This document shows, piece after piece, positions 1 to 5,165 of a stretch of DNA of 7,738 nt. The stretch's first letter is position 1; every line of letters starts with the position of its first letter. The stretch lies in contig CATJIY010000052.1 of assembly GCA_949740695.1 (NCBI GenBank), positions 1 to 7,738 of the forward strand. Direction: 5' to 3'. This stretch comes from an uncultured Eubacteriales bacterium. GTDB lineage: Bacteria > Bacillota > Clostridia > Oscillospirales > Butyricicoccaceae. The position numbers and the translations under genes were made by a program. A model generated the notes under the pieces. The model was not told the origin of the DNA. It saw only the letters and a program-made list of their open reading frames with translations, and ran no database searches.

Positions 1-249
1 CACCAACAGTACTACTTGGCCAAAGCCCGACCAGTAAGTGGCGGTATTCTGTACCACCAGGCCGGTGACGCAAGCGGCCGAGGTGGCGGTAAATAGCGCG
101 TCTGAAAAAGGGGTGGCCCGTCCGGACGCACTGGAAATGGGCAAGGTCAGTAGTGTCGCGCCTAACAGAATCAGTAGCGCAAAGCTGAGGCTGATTAGTC
201 GGGGCGCGCTCATGGGCTTTTTTCGGGAAAGCCCGGAGGGGAAATTCAT
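1..249 (-). CDS. ktrB: KtrB/TrkH-family potassium uptake channel subunit, N-terminal part (runs off left edge)
   Basis: Membrane subunit of a K+ uptake system of the Trk/Ktr/HKT superfamily, which normally works with a cytoplasmic KtrA/TrkA RCK subunit; that partner is not in the window. I translated the reverse strand by hand: 83 codons are open from an ATG at 249 to base 1. A basic N-terminus is followed by a hydrophobic segment (about residues 17-38). Next comes the first pore loop, ending in TSAACVTGL (residues 56-64), the half-filter signature with its key glycine at 63. Only one membrane helix precedes the first pore loop, which fits KtrB better than proteobacterial TrkH, which has extra N-terminal helices. 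AAAGGAG (265-259 on the minus strand) lies 9 bases before the ATG. Family assignment is firm; KtrB versus TrkH is inferred from topology. Confidence 0.85.
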   Translation of the reverse strand, partial: MNFPSGLSRKKPMSAPRLISLSFALLILLGATLLTLPISSASGRATPFSDALFTATSAACVTGLVVQNTATYWSGFGQVVLLV

Positions 250-287
250 AAAACAATGCTCCTTTAAAGGGTTTATTTTTTGGACAC

Positions 288-296
288 AGTATAGCA
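288..296 (-). promoter_or_regulatory. Extended -10 promoter for ktrB
   Basis: On the minus strand the sequence reads TGCTATACT, an extended -10 element (TGn followed by TATACT). I find no recognisable -35 hexamer at 16-18 bases spacing. Transcription would begin near 281 and give a leader of only about 30 bases. There is thus no room for a ydaO-type c-di-AMP riboswitch, which often precedes ktr genes in Firmicutes. Confidence 0.5.
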
Positions 297-389
297 TATA
301 TCCTAAAAAAAAGGTAGAGAAAGTTTCAGAAAATGGACCTGCGGCAGAGAACGAAGAAAAAAATCAAGAAAAGACCGAAAAAATACGGA

Positions 390-408
390 AAGGAAACAGA
401 TATTCCTT
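390..408. promoter_or_regulatory. Candidate operator: inverted repeat overlapping the lrp -35
   Basis: AAGGAA (390-395) and TTCCTT (403-408) form a perfect 6-base dyad with a 7-base spacer, and the right arm enters the -35 hexamer of the downstream promoter. An outer pair, CGGAAA (386-391) and TTTCCG (414-419), is nearly nested around it. Lrp/AsnC proteins often regulate themselves, so an autoregulatory site is plausible, but the sequence does not match a consensus I can name. Confidence 0.35.
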
Positions 409-435
409 GAATTTTTCCGGGTAATCCGTTATAAT
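407..435 (+). promoter_or_regulatory. Sigma-A promoter of the Lrp/AsnC gene
   Basis: TTGAAT (407-412), a 17-base spacer and a perfect TATAAT (430-435). The predicted transcription start is near 442, about 27 bases before the ATG, with GGAGG at 456-460. Confidence 0.8.
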
Positions 436-468
436 ACTTTTTGACACGCGCATACGGAGGAAACAGAG

Positions 469-927
469 ATGGATGAAATTGATGTAAAAATTTTAAAATG
501 TCTGCGGAATAATGCCCGTGAAAACGCCAGTGTTATCAGCGACAAGGTAAACATGTCGGTGTCTGCGGTCATCGAGCGCATCCGCAAGCTGGAAAACTCC
601 GGCCTGGTTCAAAAACATACCACCATCCTTAGTAGCGCCAAGGCGGGTAAAGATGTGAACGCCTTTTTATCGGTCAGTCTGGAGCACCCTAAATATATAG
701 ACCGGTTCCATGCGTTTGTCAAAGAAAATCGGGAGATTTTGGAGTGCCACTATATCACCGGCGATTTTGATTTTATGTTGCGAGTGGTTACAGATAATAC
801 CCAGAGTTTGGAACATTTGCTTAATCAGGTTAAATCCATTCCTGGCGTTCAGAACACCCGTACGATTCTAATTTTGTCAACCGTGAAGGAAGAACACTCG
901 GTAGACCCTGATGAGTTGTTGAAATAG
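469..927 (+). CDS. Lrp/AsnC family transcriptional regulator
   Basis: DNA-binding regulator of the feast/famine family, which forms dimers and octamers and usually senses an amino acid or related metabolite. The protein has 152 residues, the usual family size. Residues 1-60 are the winged helix-turn-helix: it opens MDEIDVKIL, and the recognition part includes MSVSAVIERIRKLENSGLV. Residues from about 63 to 138 are the RAM ligand-binding domain, including the typical GDFDF turn (98-102) and a VQNTRTILILST strand. The start ATG has GGAGG 8 bases upstream and a near-consensus promoter, so the gene probably makes its own transcript. It is divergent from ktrB and lies directly upstream of a sigma-factor gene with an elaborate promoter; both are candidate targets. 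The ligand cannot be told from sequence. No terminator with a U-run is seen after the stop. Confidence 0.95.
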   Translation: MDEIDVKILKCLRNNARENASVISDKVNMSVSAVIERIRKLENSGLVQKHTTILSSAKAGKDVNAFLSVSLEHPKYIDRFHAFVKENREILECHYITGDFDFMLRVVTDNTQSLEHLLNQVKSIPGVQNTRTILILSTVKEEHSVDPDELLK

Positions 928-930
928 TAG

Positions 931-967
931 AATTTTTGTCAAAATTTTTGTCGAAAATGACAAAATT
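931..967. repeat. Three-copy motif array upstream of the sigma-factor promoter
   Basis: AATTTTTGTC occurs at 931-940 and again at 943-952, a 12-base period. The near copy GACAAAATT (959-967) follows in inverted orientation. Copies two and three form a dyad, TTTTGTC (946-952) and GACAAAA (959-965), around a 6-base centre. The array ends 12 bases before the -35 hexamer of the next promoter, a usual place for an activator or repressor to bind. The cognate protein is unknown; the neighbouring Lrp/AsnC product is one candidate. Confidence 0.55.
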
Positions 968-978
968 GCGTATTATAC

Positions 979-1008
979 TTGACATATCCTGTTCAAAAGG
1001 GATATACT
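979..1008 (+). promoter_or_regulatory. Sigma-A promoter of the SigH-like sigma gene
   Basis: A perfect TTGACA (979-984), an 18-base spacer and TATACT (1003-1008). Transcription should begin near 1015. That rules out the in-frame TTG at 1010 as a start codon and supports the GTG at 1061. Confidence 0.8.
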
Positions 1009-1019
1009 TTTGATAACAG
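984..1019. promoter_or_regulatory. Overlapping dyads across the spacer, -10 and start of the sigma-gene promoter
   Basis: Two symmetric elements overlap. ATATCC (984-989) and GGATAT (1000-1005) sit 10 bases apart within the -35/-10 spacer. CTGTTCAAAAG (989-999) faces CTTTTGATAACAG (1007-1019): the arms are complementary except for two extra bases (AT) in the right arm, and they flank a 7-base centre covering most of the -10. A bound protein would block RNA polymerase, so a repressor site is the simplest reading; this is inference. Confidence 0.4.
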
Positions 1020-1046
1020 CAAATGGAACAAAGCGGCGCAAGCTTT

Positions 1047-1055
1047 GGAAAGGAG
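1047..1055 (+). promoter_or_regulatory. Ribosome binding site deciding the sigma-gene start
   Basis: GGAAAGGAG ends 5 bases before the GTG at 1061. No other start codon in this frame lies downstream of the predicted transcription start and upstream of this site. Confidence 0.8.
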
Positions 1056-1060
1056 CATCC

Positions 1061-1618
1061 GTGACCGAAAAAAAGCGGGAGCCGGCCAGGCTTATTCTTC
1101 AGGAGGAAGCCTGTGCGGCGGAATATTCTAGGCTGGTGTCCCGGTTGGTGCGGCGGTTTTTTCTTCAGGGTGGGGATCAAGATGATCTTTATCAGGAAGG
1201 AATGATTGGTTTGCTGAAAGCCATTCGCAGTTATGATCCCGCCCGCTCTGACAATTTTGAGGCGTATGCTTCCTTATGTATTCGCCGGCGATTGTATGAC
1301 ATGGTGCGGCGGGATGTGCGGCTTTTTCAGCGGGAAGAGGGGGCGCTTCAAAAGTTAGTGGGTTATTCCACGTTGCCGGAGAGTCAGGACCCGGAAGCGC
1401 AGTGTGTGGCCAATGAGACCGAAAGTGAGATTCAATCAGCGTTAAAGGGTTTGCTTTCACCGTTTGAGTCGGCAGTGCTAGAACCCTATCTGGAGGGCTT
1501 TTCCGCAGCGGAAATCAGCAGCCGTTTGGGCAGCAAGCCAAAGTCGGTGGAAAACGCCGTATTGCGTATCCGGCGTAAGCTGGCCCGTTATTTATCACAA
1601 GGCGATGGCAGGCGATAG
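1061..1618 (+). CDS. SigH-like (Spo0H-type) RNA polymerase sigma factor
   Basis: Alternative sigma-70 family factor that directs RNA polymerase core to a specific promoter set. From the GTG start it has 185 residues. Region 2 spans about 20-90 and includes DLYQEGMIGLLKAI (43-56), which contacts core, followed by FEAYASLCIRRRLYDMVR. Region 4 spans about 133-177, including LSPFESAVLEPYLEGFSAAEIS and a helix-turn-helix with KSVENAVLRIRRKL. There is no region 1.1 or region 3, and the region-4 wording resembles SigH/Spo0H of Bacillota more than ECF factors. It is shorter than typical SigH (about 210-220) and lacks that gene's usual neighbours, so it may be a paralogue; I give no symbol. No anti-sigma gene is adjacent. 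A zinc-ribbon gene follows after 50 bases and probably shares the transcript. Confidence 0.88.
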   Translation: MTEKKREPARLILQEEACAAEYSRLVSRLVRRFFLQGGDQDDLYQEGMIGLLKAIRSYDPARSDNFEAYASLCIRRRLYDMVRRDVRLFQREEGALQKLVGYSTLPESQDPEAQCVANETESEIQSALKGLLSPFESAVLEPYLEGFSAAEISSRLGSKPKSVENAVLRIRRKLARYLSQGDGRR

Positions 1619-1668
1619 TCTGTTCGCATAAAACAATCACCGCAACGCGGAAAAGAGAGGTAAAAACC

Positions 1669-1947
1669 ATGTACGAAGACAAGACATTAGTGTGCAAGGA
1701 ATGCGGCAACGAGTTCGTATTCACTGCCGGCGAGCAGGAGTTCTACGCGGAGCGCGGCTTCCAGAACGAGCCCCAGCGCTGCAAGAACTGCCGTGACGCC
1801 AGAAAGCAGGCTGCACGTGGCCCCAGAGAGTATTTCACCGCCACTTGCGCCGCCTGCGGCAAGGAAGCAAAGGTTCCCTTTGAGCCCAAGACCGATAGAC
1901 CGGTTTATTGCTCGGAGTGCTTCGCGAAAATGCGGGAGCAGGCCTAA
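1669..1947 (+). CDS. Small zinc-ribbon protein with two four-cysteine sites
   Basis: A 92-residue cytoplasmic protein of unknown exact function, of a type common in Bacillota. The first ribbon uses C9-x2-C12 and C38-x2-C41, with a CKECGNEF start and RCKNCRDARK end (probable zinc-ribbon, zf-trcl-like). The second uses C60-x2-C63 and C81-x2-C84, with the recurrent wording VPFEP...RPVYCSECF. Each ribbon should bind one Zn2+. AGAGAGG lies 8 bases before the ATG. Codons are strongly C-ending (AAC, TTC, TAC, GGC), unlike the neighbouring genes, which suggests high expression. I see no clear separate promoter in the 50-base gap after the sigma gene, only a small CCGC/GCGG hairpin at 1640-1650. A good terminator follows. 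RNA or RNA-polymerase contact is conceivable but unproven. Confidence 0.88.
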   Translation: MYEDKTLVCKECGNEFVFTAGEQEFYAERGFQNEPQRCKNCRDARKQAARGPREYFTATCAACGKEAKVPFEPKTDRPVYCSECFAKMREQA

Positions 1948-1972
1948 GCTGTTTTTGCAAAAAACATCACAG

Positions 1973-1999
1973 ACGCCGGGAAACCGGCGTTTGTTTTTT
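1973..1999 (+). terminator. Rho-independent terminator after the zinc-ribbon gene
   Basis: ACGCCGG (1973-1979), a GAAA tetraloop and CCGGCGT (1984-1990), followed by TTGTTTTTT. Strong stem and U-run; ends the sigma/zinc-ribbon transcript 25 bases after the stop codon. Confidence 0.92.
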
Positions 2000-2056
2000 C
2001 TGAGAAACAAGAAAAACAAAGCTGATTCGCGTTGGCAGAATCAAAGAAAAGACTTT

Positions 2057-2073
2057 TAAAATCTACGATTTTA
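2057..2073. promoter_or_regulatory. Candidate operator upstream of the DUF1858 promoter
   Basis: TAAAATC (2057-2063), centre TAC and GATTTTA (2067-2073) form a perfect 7-base dyad. It lies 14 bases upstream of the -35 hexamer, the usual place for an activator. It has no U-run and is not a terminator. The binding protein is unknown; the half-site spacing does not match the FNR/CRP pattern. Confidence 0.4.
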
Positions 2074-2087
2074 GGGGAGATTACCTC

Positions 2088-2116
2088 TTGAAAAGTAGCC
2101 GGACAAGATGTATAAT
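2088..2116 (+). promoter_or_regulatory. Sigma-A promoter of the DUF1858 gene
   Basis: TTGAAA (2088-2093), a 17-base spacer and a perfect TATAAT (2111-2116). The start would be near 2123, 35 bases before the ATG. Confidence 0.82.
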
Positions 2117-2157
2117 AAAAAAGCAAAAAACAACACTGTCATTTGGAGGGATCAAAT

Positions 2158-2364
2158 ATGACTGTAACCAAAGAGAGCCTGATTGGAGATATTTTGGATT
2201 TTGACGTGGAGACGGCAGAATTTTTCTTTGAGATCGGCATGCATTGTTTGGGATGCCCGGCTTCTCGGGGAGAATCGATTGCCGACGCTTGCGCGGTTCA
2301 TGGGACCGACGCCGACGCTCTAGTGGAAAAAATCAACGCCTATCTGGCGAAAAAGGGCGTCTGA
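2158..2364 (+). CDS. DUF1858 / hybrid-cluster-protein-associated redox disulfide protein
   Basis: A 68-residue stand-alone DUF1858 domain, the family also called hybrid cluster protein (prismane)-associated disulfide domain. Opening MTVTKESLIGDIL, then the ETAEFFFEIGMHCLGCP core with C30-x2-C33, then SRGESIADAC (C45), then a helical tail, is the family pattern; length is typical. The CxxC pair is thought to be redox active, and homologues often accompany Hcp or similar anaerobic redox enzymes, none of which is nearby. The ATG at 2158 is preferred over an upstream ATG at 2143 because TTGGAGGG (2142-2149) lies just before it. The gene has its own promoter and terminator, so it is monocistronic. 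Substrate and partner are unknown. Confidence 0.92.
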   Translation: MTVTKESLIGDILDFDVETAEFFFEIGMHCLGCPASRGESIADACAVHGTDADALVEKINAYLAKKGV

Positions 2365-2384
2365 ACTGTTTGTTTCAGCAAATG

Positions 2385-2413
2385 AACCAAGGGGACACCC
2401 TTGGTTTCTTTGT
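2385..2413 (+). terminator. Rho-independent terminator after the DUF1858 gene
   Basis: AACCAAGGG (2385-2393), loop GACA, CCCTTGGTT (2398-2406): a perfect 9-base stem, followed by a modest T-rich tail (TCTTTGT). It starts 20 bases after the stop codon. Confidence 0.85.
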
Positions 2414-2469
2414 ATGTGAAAGCGAGGGGAAAGCTTTTGGTGAAGCAGCCCTGGCAATTGCGTTGCAGC

Positions 2470-2482
2470 CGGCGGAGCCGCT
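2470..2482. repeat. Intergenic 13-base repeat, copy 1
   Basis: CGGCGGAGCCGCT, able to form a small CGGC/GCCG hairpin with a GGA loop. An identical copy lies at 6347-6359, in the gap before prs. It could be a dispersed intergenic element or chance. The rest of the 2414-2546 gap before trmK shows no convincing promoter. Confidence 0.3.
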
Positions 2483-2531
2483 GTCAACTGGAGATGGTAG
2501 CAGTTTAGCGGATTTTTAAAAAGCGATGAGA

Positions 2532-2541
2532 AAAGGAGGGG
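2532..2541 (+). promoter_or_regulatory. Ribosome binding site deciding the trmK start
   Basis: AAAGGAGGGG ends 5 bases before the TTG at 2547. It lies inside the longer reading frame that opens with ATG at 2526, whose own upstream sequence has no Shine-Dalgarno match. The site therefore favours TTG. Confidence 0.8.
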
Positions 2542-2546
2542 CCCGG

Positions 2547-3221
2547 TTGGAACTTTCGCCAAGATTGGCGCTAGCGGCTAATTTTTGTGCTGGATGCCAG
2601 CAGATTGCCGATGTGGGTTGTGACCACGGCTATTTGTCTTTGGCGTTGATTGAGAAGGGGGCATGGCGGGGATATGCTTCTGATTTGCGGCCCGGCCCGT
2701 TGAAAAACGCCCAGGTCAATATCCATAAAGCGGGTTTGGAAGGCCGGATAATCGTGGCGCTGGGTTCGGGATTAGAACGGATTTCCCCCGAAGATTGCGA
2801 TGGAGTGGCTATCTGTGGTATGGGGGGAGAATTGATTTCCTGTATTTTACAGCAAGCGCCATGGACGGTCGAAGGACGCCACCGGTTGGTGCTTCAGCCA
2901 ATGACACGGGGGGAACGGCTGCGCCAATGGCTGGAGGAGCAAGGATATCATATTGAACGGGAAGGGTTGGCTCGGGAAGGAAAACGACTTTATACCGTTT
3001 TGCAAGCGCGTGGGGGTTCAGCCGGACAGGGCTGCGGAAGGGAAAACTACTGGCTGTTTTCCCAAAAGCTGATGGAGGACCCGCTGTTTTCGTGCTATTT
3101 AGAGGAATTGCGGAGGCGGTTTTACAAAGCCGCCCAAGGAAAGGCGCGGGCAGGTCTGCCTGCTTGTTGGGAGGAAAAGGTACTGCAGCGATTGGAGGAA
3201 TGTACGCATGGCGCTGGATAG
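2547..3221 (+). CDS. trmK: tRNA (adenine(22)-N1)-methyltransferase, TrmK family
   Basis: SAM-dependent enzyme that methylates N1 of A22 in the D-loop of bacterial tRNAs (family of B. subtilis YqfN/TrmK). From the TTG it has 224 residues, close to the family norm. It opens MELSPRLALAANF, matching the family start. The Rossmann SAM site is DVGCDHGYL (22-30), followed by an acidic position in ASDLRPGPL (44-52). GMGGELI (91-97) and LQPMT (116-120) are the other signature motifs. A basic, helical C-terminal region (about 165-215) should contact tRNA. The last 14 bases overlap rqcH, so the two are translationally coupled. In B. subtilis trmK is followed instead by a nif3-type gene. No clear promoter is visible upstream. 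Confidence 0.92.
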   Translation: MELSPRLALAANFCAGCQQIADVGCDHGYLSLALIEKGAWRGYASDLRPGPLKNAQVNIHKAGLEGRIIVALGSGLERISPEDCDGVAICGMGGELISCILQQAPWTVEGRHRLVLQPMTRGERLRQWLEEQGYHIEREGLAREGKRLYTVLQARGGSAGQGCGRENYWLFSQKLMEDPLFSCYLEELRRRFYKAAQGKARAGLPACWEEKVLQRLEECTHGAG

Positions 3222-4890
3222 CTTTGTAATTGCCGGGCTGGCCCAGGAATTGAACAGCCGGTTGGAAAACGCTCGGGTGGACCGGATTACTATGCCCCGC
3301 CGGGACCGGATTATTTTACATCTGCGAAGCCGGGAGGGCAATGTGCGGTTGTTGCTTTGCGCGGGAAACGGCGCCCGGGTTCATCTCACCAGCGAGAAAT
3401 TTGAAAATCCTGAGACGCCGCCGATGTTTTGCATGTTGCTGCGCAAACAGCTTTCCAGCGGACGGTTGCTATCAGTGACCCAGCCCGATCATGAGCGGTT
3501 GTTGGAGTTGCGGTTTTCTGCCACTGATGAGCTGGGTGTGGCTGGGGAGCGGCGGCTCATCTGCGAAATGATGGGGCGGATGACCAATCTAATTTTGGTT
3601 GGAGCAGAAGGACATATTTTAGCCTGCACCCATCCAGTGGATCCGGATGGCTCGCCGCGAGCGGTTCAGCCAGGAATGATTTACCGTTTGCCGCCGAAAC
3701 AAGTAAAGCCTTCCCTTTGGGCGGTTTCTCAGGAAGAGCTGGAAAACATTTGCCACCAGACGGCGGGGGATGGGGGACAGCTATGCGGCAGCCTGGCGGG
3801 GCTTTCTCCTCTGGCGGCTCAGGAGGCGGTATTTCGGGGAAAGACGGCAGCGGGAATCGCACAGGAATTGCTGTGTTTACGGGAAGCGCTACCGGTTCCC
3901 TGGTTGGTTCAGCGAGAAAATGGCAAGTTGGATTTTTCAGCGATAAAAATCACCTTTGAAGCAAATACGAAATGTATAAAATTCGACAATTTTTCCGATT
4001 TGTTGGATGAATTTTATCGAGAACAAACCCGGGCAAATGATCTGAAAAACCTTTCCGGCGGGATAGAACGAGTTATGACTACAGTGAAAAACCGGCTGTC
4101 TCGCAAATTGGCGGCACAGCGGCAGGAACTTCAGGAGGCTTGCCAGCGGGAACGGCTCAAACGGACTGCCGATTTGATTACCGCTAATTTATATGTGATC
4201 CGGCCAGGTGACAAGCAGGTGACCTTGACAGATTATTTTGACCCGGAGCTGCCCCAGGTACAGGTAACTTTGGACCCCCAGCTCACTCCGCAGGAAAATG
4301 CCCAGCGGTTGTTTTCTAAGTATGCCCGTTTAAAACGAGCACAGGAGGCCCTTACCCGGCAGATTGCCTTGGGTGAAGAAGAACTGGCCTATGTAGAGGC
4401 GGTGTTGTATACCCTTTCTTTGGCGGCAGACGCCGAACAGATTCGAGAAATTCGGGAAGAGCTGATTCAGGCAGGCTATATAAAACCATTGGAGAAAGGG
4501 CGGCGTAAGCCCAAACCATTGCGTTTTGACCCGCGAAGCTTTACAGTGGAAGGTGGGTTTACCGTTCTTTGCGGGCGGAATAACCGGGAAAACGATGAGT
4601 TGACCCATCGCCGGGCGGGGAAAAATGATCTTTGGTTTCACGCCAGAGGGGTGCCTGGTTGTCATGCGGTGCTGCTGACGCAGGGACGGGAACCGGGGGA
4701 GGAAGCGGTGCGGCAGGCAGCCGCTATCGCGGCTTATTTCAGTGGGGCAAAAAGTCAGCCCCGGGCGGCGGTGGATTACACGCAGGTCCGCCGGGTGAAA
4801 AAACCCCAGGGCGCCGGCGCCGGCATGGTGAATTACTTTTCTTATCAGACTGCGTTGGTGGAGCCGGGCCTGCCTCAGACAAATCTTTGA
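3208..4890 (+). CDS. rqcH: RqcH (NFACT family, Rqc2 homologue), formerly fibronectin-binding protein FbpA-like
   Basis: Ribosome quality control factor: RqcH binds obstructed 50S subunits, recruits tRNA-Ala and extends the stalled chain with alanine tails that mark it for degradation. The protein has 560 residues, the usual length. Order: NFACT-N (about 1-220, opening MALDSFVIAGLAQEL), a helix-hairpin-helix region (about 180-235), a long charged coiled coil (about 265-420), and NFACT-R (about 440-550) with NDLWFHARGVPGCH (473-486) and the VKKPQGAGAGMV motif. The D-R pair needed for tRNA binding in B. subtilis RqcH appears here as E96-R97, a conservative change. GGAGG lies 9 bases before the ATG. 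It overlaps trmK by 14 bases. The older adhesin name for this family reflects early annotation; intracellular action is expected, and no signal peptide is seen. Confidence 0.96.
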   Translation: MALDSFVIAGLAQELNSRLENARVDRITMPRRDRIILHLRSREGNVRLLLCAGNGARVHLTSEKFENPETPPMFCMLLRKQLSSGRLLSVTQPDHERLLELRFSATDELGVAGERRLICEMMGRMTNLILVGAEGHILACTHPVDPDGSPRAVQPGMIYRLPPKQVKPSLWAVSQEELENICHQTAGDGGQLCGSLAGLSPLAAQEAVFRGKTAAGIAQELLCLREALPVPWLVQRENGKLDFSAIKITFEANTKCIKFDNFSDLLDEFYREQTRANDLKNLSGGIERVMTTVKNRLSRKLAAQRQELQEACQRERLKRTADLITANLYVIRPGDKQVTLTDYFDPELPQVQVTLDPQLTPQENAQRLFSKYARLKRAQEALTRQIALGEEELAYVEAVLYTLSLAADAEQIREIREELIQAGYIKPLEKGRRKPKPLRFDPRSFTVEGGFTVLCGRNNRENDELTHRRAGKNDLWFHARGVPGCHAVLLTQGREPGEEAVRQAAAIAAYFSGAKSQPRAAVDYTQVRRVKKPQGAGAGMVNYFSYQTALVEPGLPQTNL

Positions 4891-4905
4891 TATTTGTTCG
4901 ACGGA

Positions 4906-4993
4906 AGAGGCGTTGGAATAATTCTTGCGAATCAGAGGCAAGAACCAGCAACCCAGCTATGGGCGGAAAAAGACGGGGCAATGAGACGCTTTT
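4906..4993 (+). other. Possible structured RNA downstream of rqcH
   Basis: AGAGGCGT (4906-4913) can pair with ACGCTTTT (4986-4993) over 8 base pairs, two of them G-U. It encloses two further hairpins: TTCTTGC (4922-4928) with GCAAGAA (4938-4944), and CCCA (4952-4955) with TGGG (4960-4963) around a GCTA loop. The result is a three-way junction. It does not match a riboswitch, T-box or tRNA that I recognise, and could be a 3' UTR structure or chance. Confidence 0.25.
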
Positions 4994-5047
4994 ACCCAAA
5001 AGAAAAGAATTCCGATAAAAAAACCTTTGCCTATCGGGGAAAAAGGA

Positions 5048-5076
5048 TGGAAATTTTGTGTCCGGCCTGTTATACT
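5048..5076 (+). promoter_or_regulatory. Probable promoter of glmU
   Basis: TGGAAA (5048-5053, four of six matches to TTGACA), a 17-base spacer and TATACT (5071-5076). The start would be near 5083, giving a leader of about 120 bases. Confidence 0.55.
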
Positions 5077-5094
5077 GTGGGTAGAAAATTTTTG

Positions 5095-5165
5095 GCCGGA
5101 GGGGATAACGGAACCTTCGGCAGATAGACTGGGTTACGCCAGGGGCGGTGCTTTTCTAAGAAGAG
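5095..5165 (+). promoter_or_regulatory. Hairpin-rich glmU 5' leader
   Basis: Three successive hairpins lie between the promoter and the ribosome binding site (AAAGGAG, 5188-5194). They are GCCGGAGG (5095-5102) with CCTTCGGC (5114-5121) around an 11-base loop; CTGG (5129-5132) with CCAG (5139-5142); and CTTTTC (5151-5156) with GAAGAG (5160-5165). None is followed by a U-run, so any control would act on translation or stability. I recognise no known riboswitch class. Confidence 0.3.

Noticed and set aside
38..424. Plus-strand 128-residue open frame
   Set aside because: It lies antisense to the clear KtrB coding sequence and then runs through an A-rich promoter region; its translation has no family features.
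943..959. CodY box upstream of the sigma gene
   Set aside because: Aligned to AATTTTCWGAAAATT it has about six mismatches, and the longer AATTTTTGTC repeat explains the AT-rich symmetry better.
1010..1060. TTG start at 1010 for the sigma factor
   Set aside because: It is upstream of the predicted transcription start near 1015 and has no ribosome binding site. GTG at 1061 has GGAAAGGAG and gives a family-like N-terminus.
1950..1964. GTTTTTGCAAAAAAC palindrome after the zinc-ribbon stop
   Set aside because: AT-rich with no loop large enough for an RNA hairpin; the real terminator follows at 1973.
2526..2546. ATG start at 2526 for trmK
   Set aside because: There is no Shine-Dalgarno match before it, and the strong AAAGGAGGGG lies inside this extension, pointing to TTG at 2547.
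4897..4908. 12-base TTCGACGGAAGA repeated at 7381-7392
   Set aside because: A 12-base match is expected by chance about once or twice in a window of this length, and the second copy is coding sequence of pth.
4330..4941. Minus-strand 203-residue open frame
   Set aside because: Shadow of rqcH, whose NFACT-R motifs are unmistakable on the plus strand.
4919..4990. tRNA or T-box-like element
   Set aside because: The stems do not form a cloverleaf, there is no GGTTCGAATCC-type T arm, and no T-box GGTGG motif is present.
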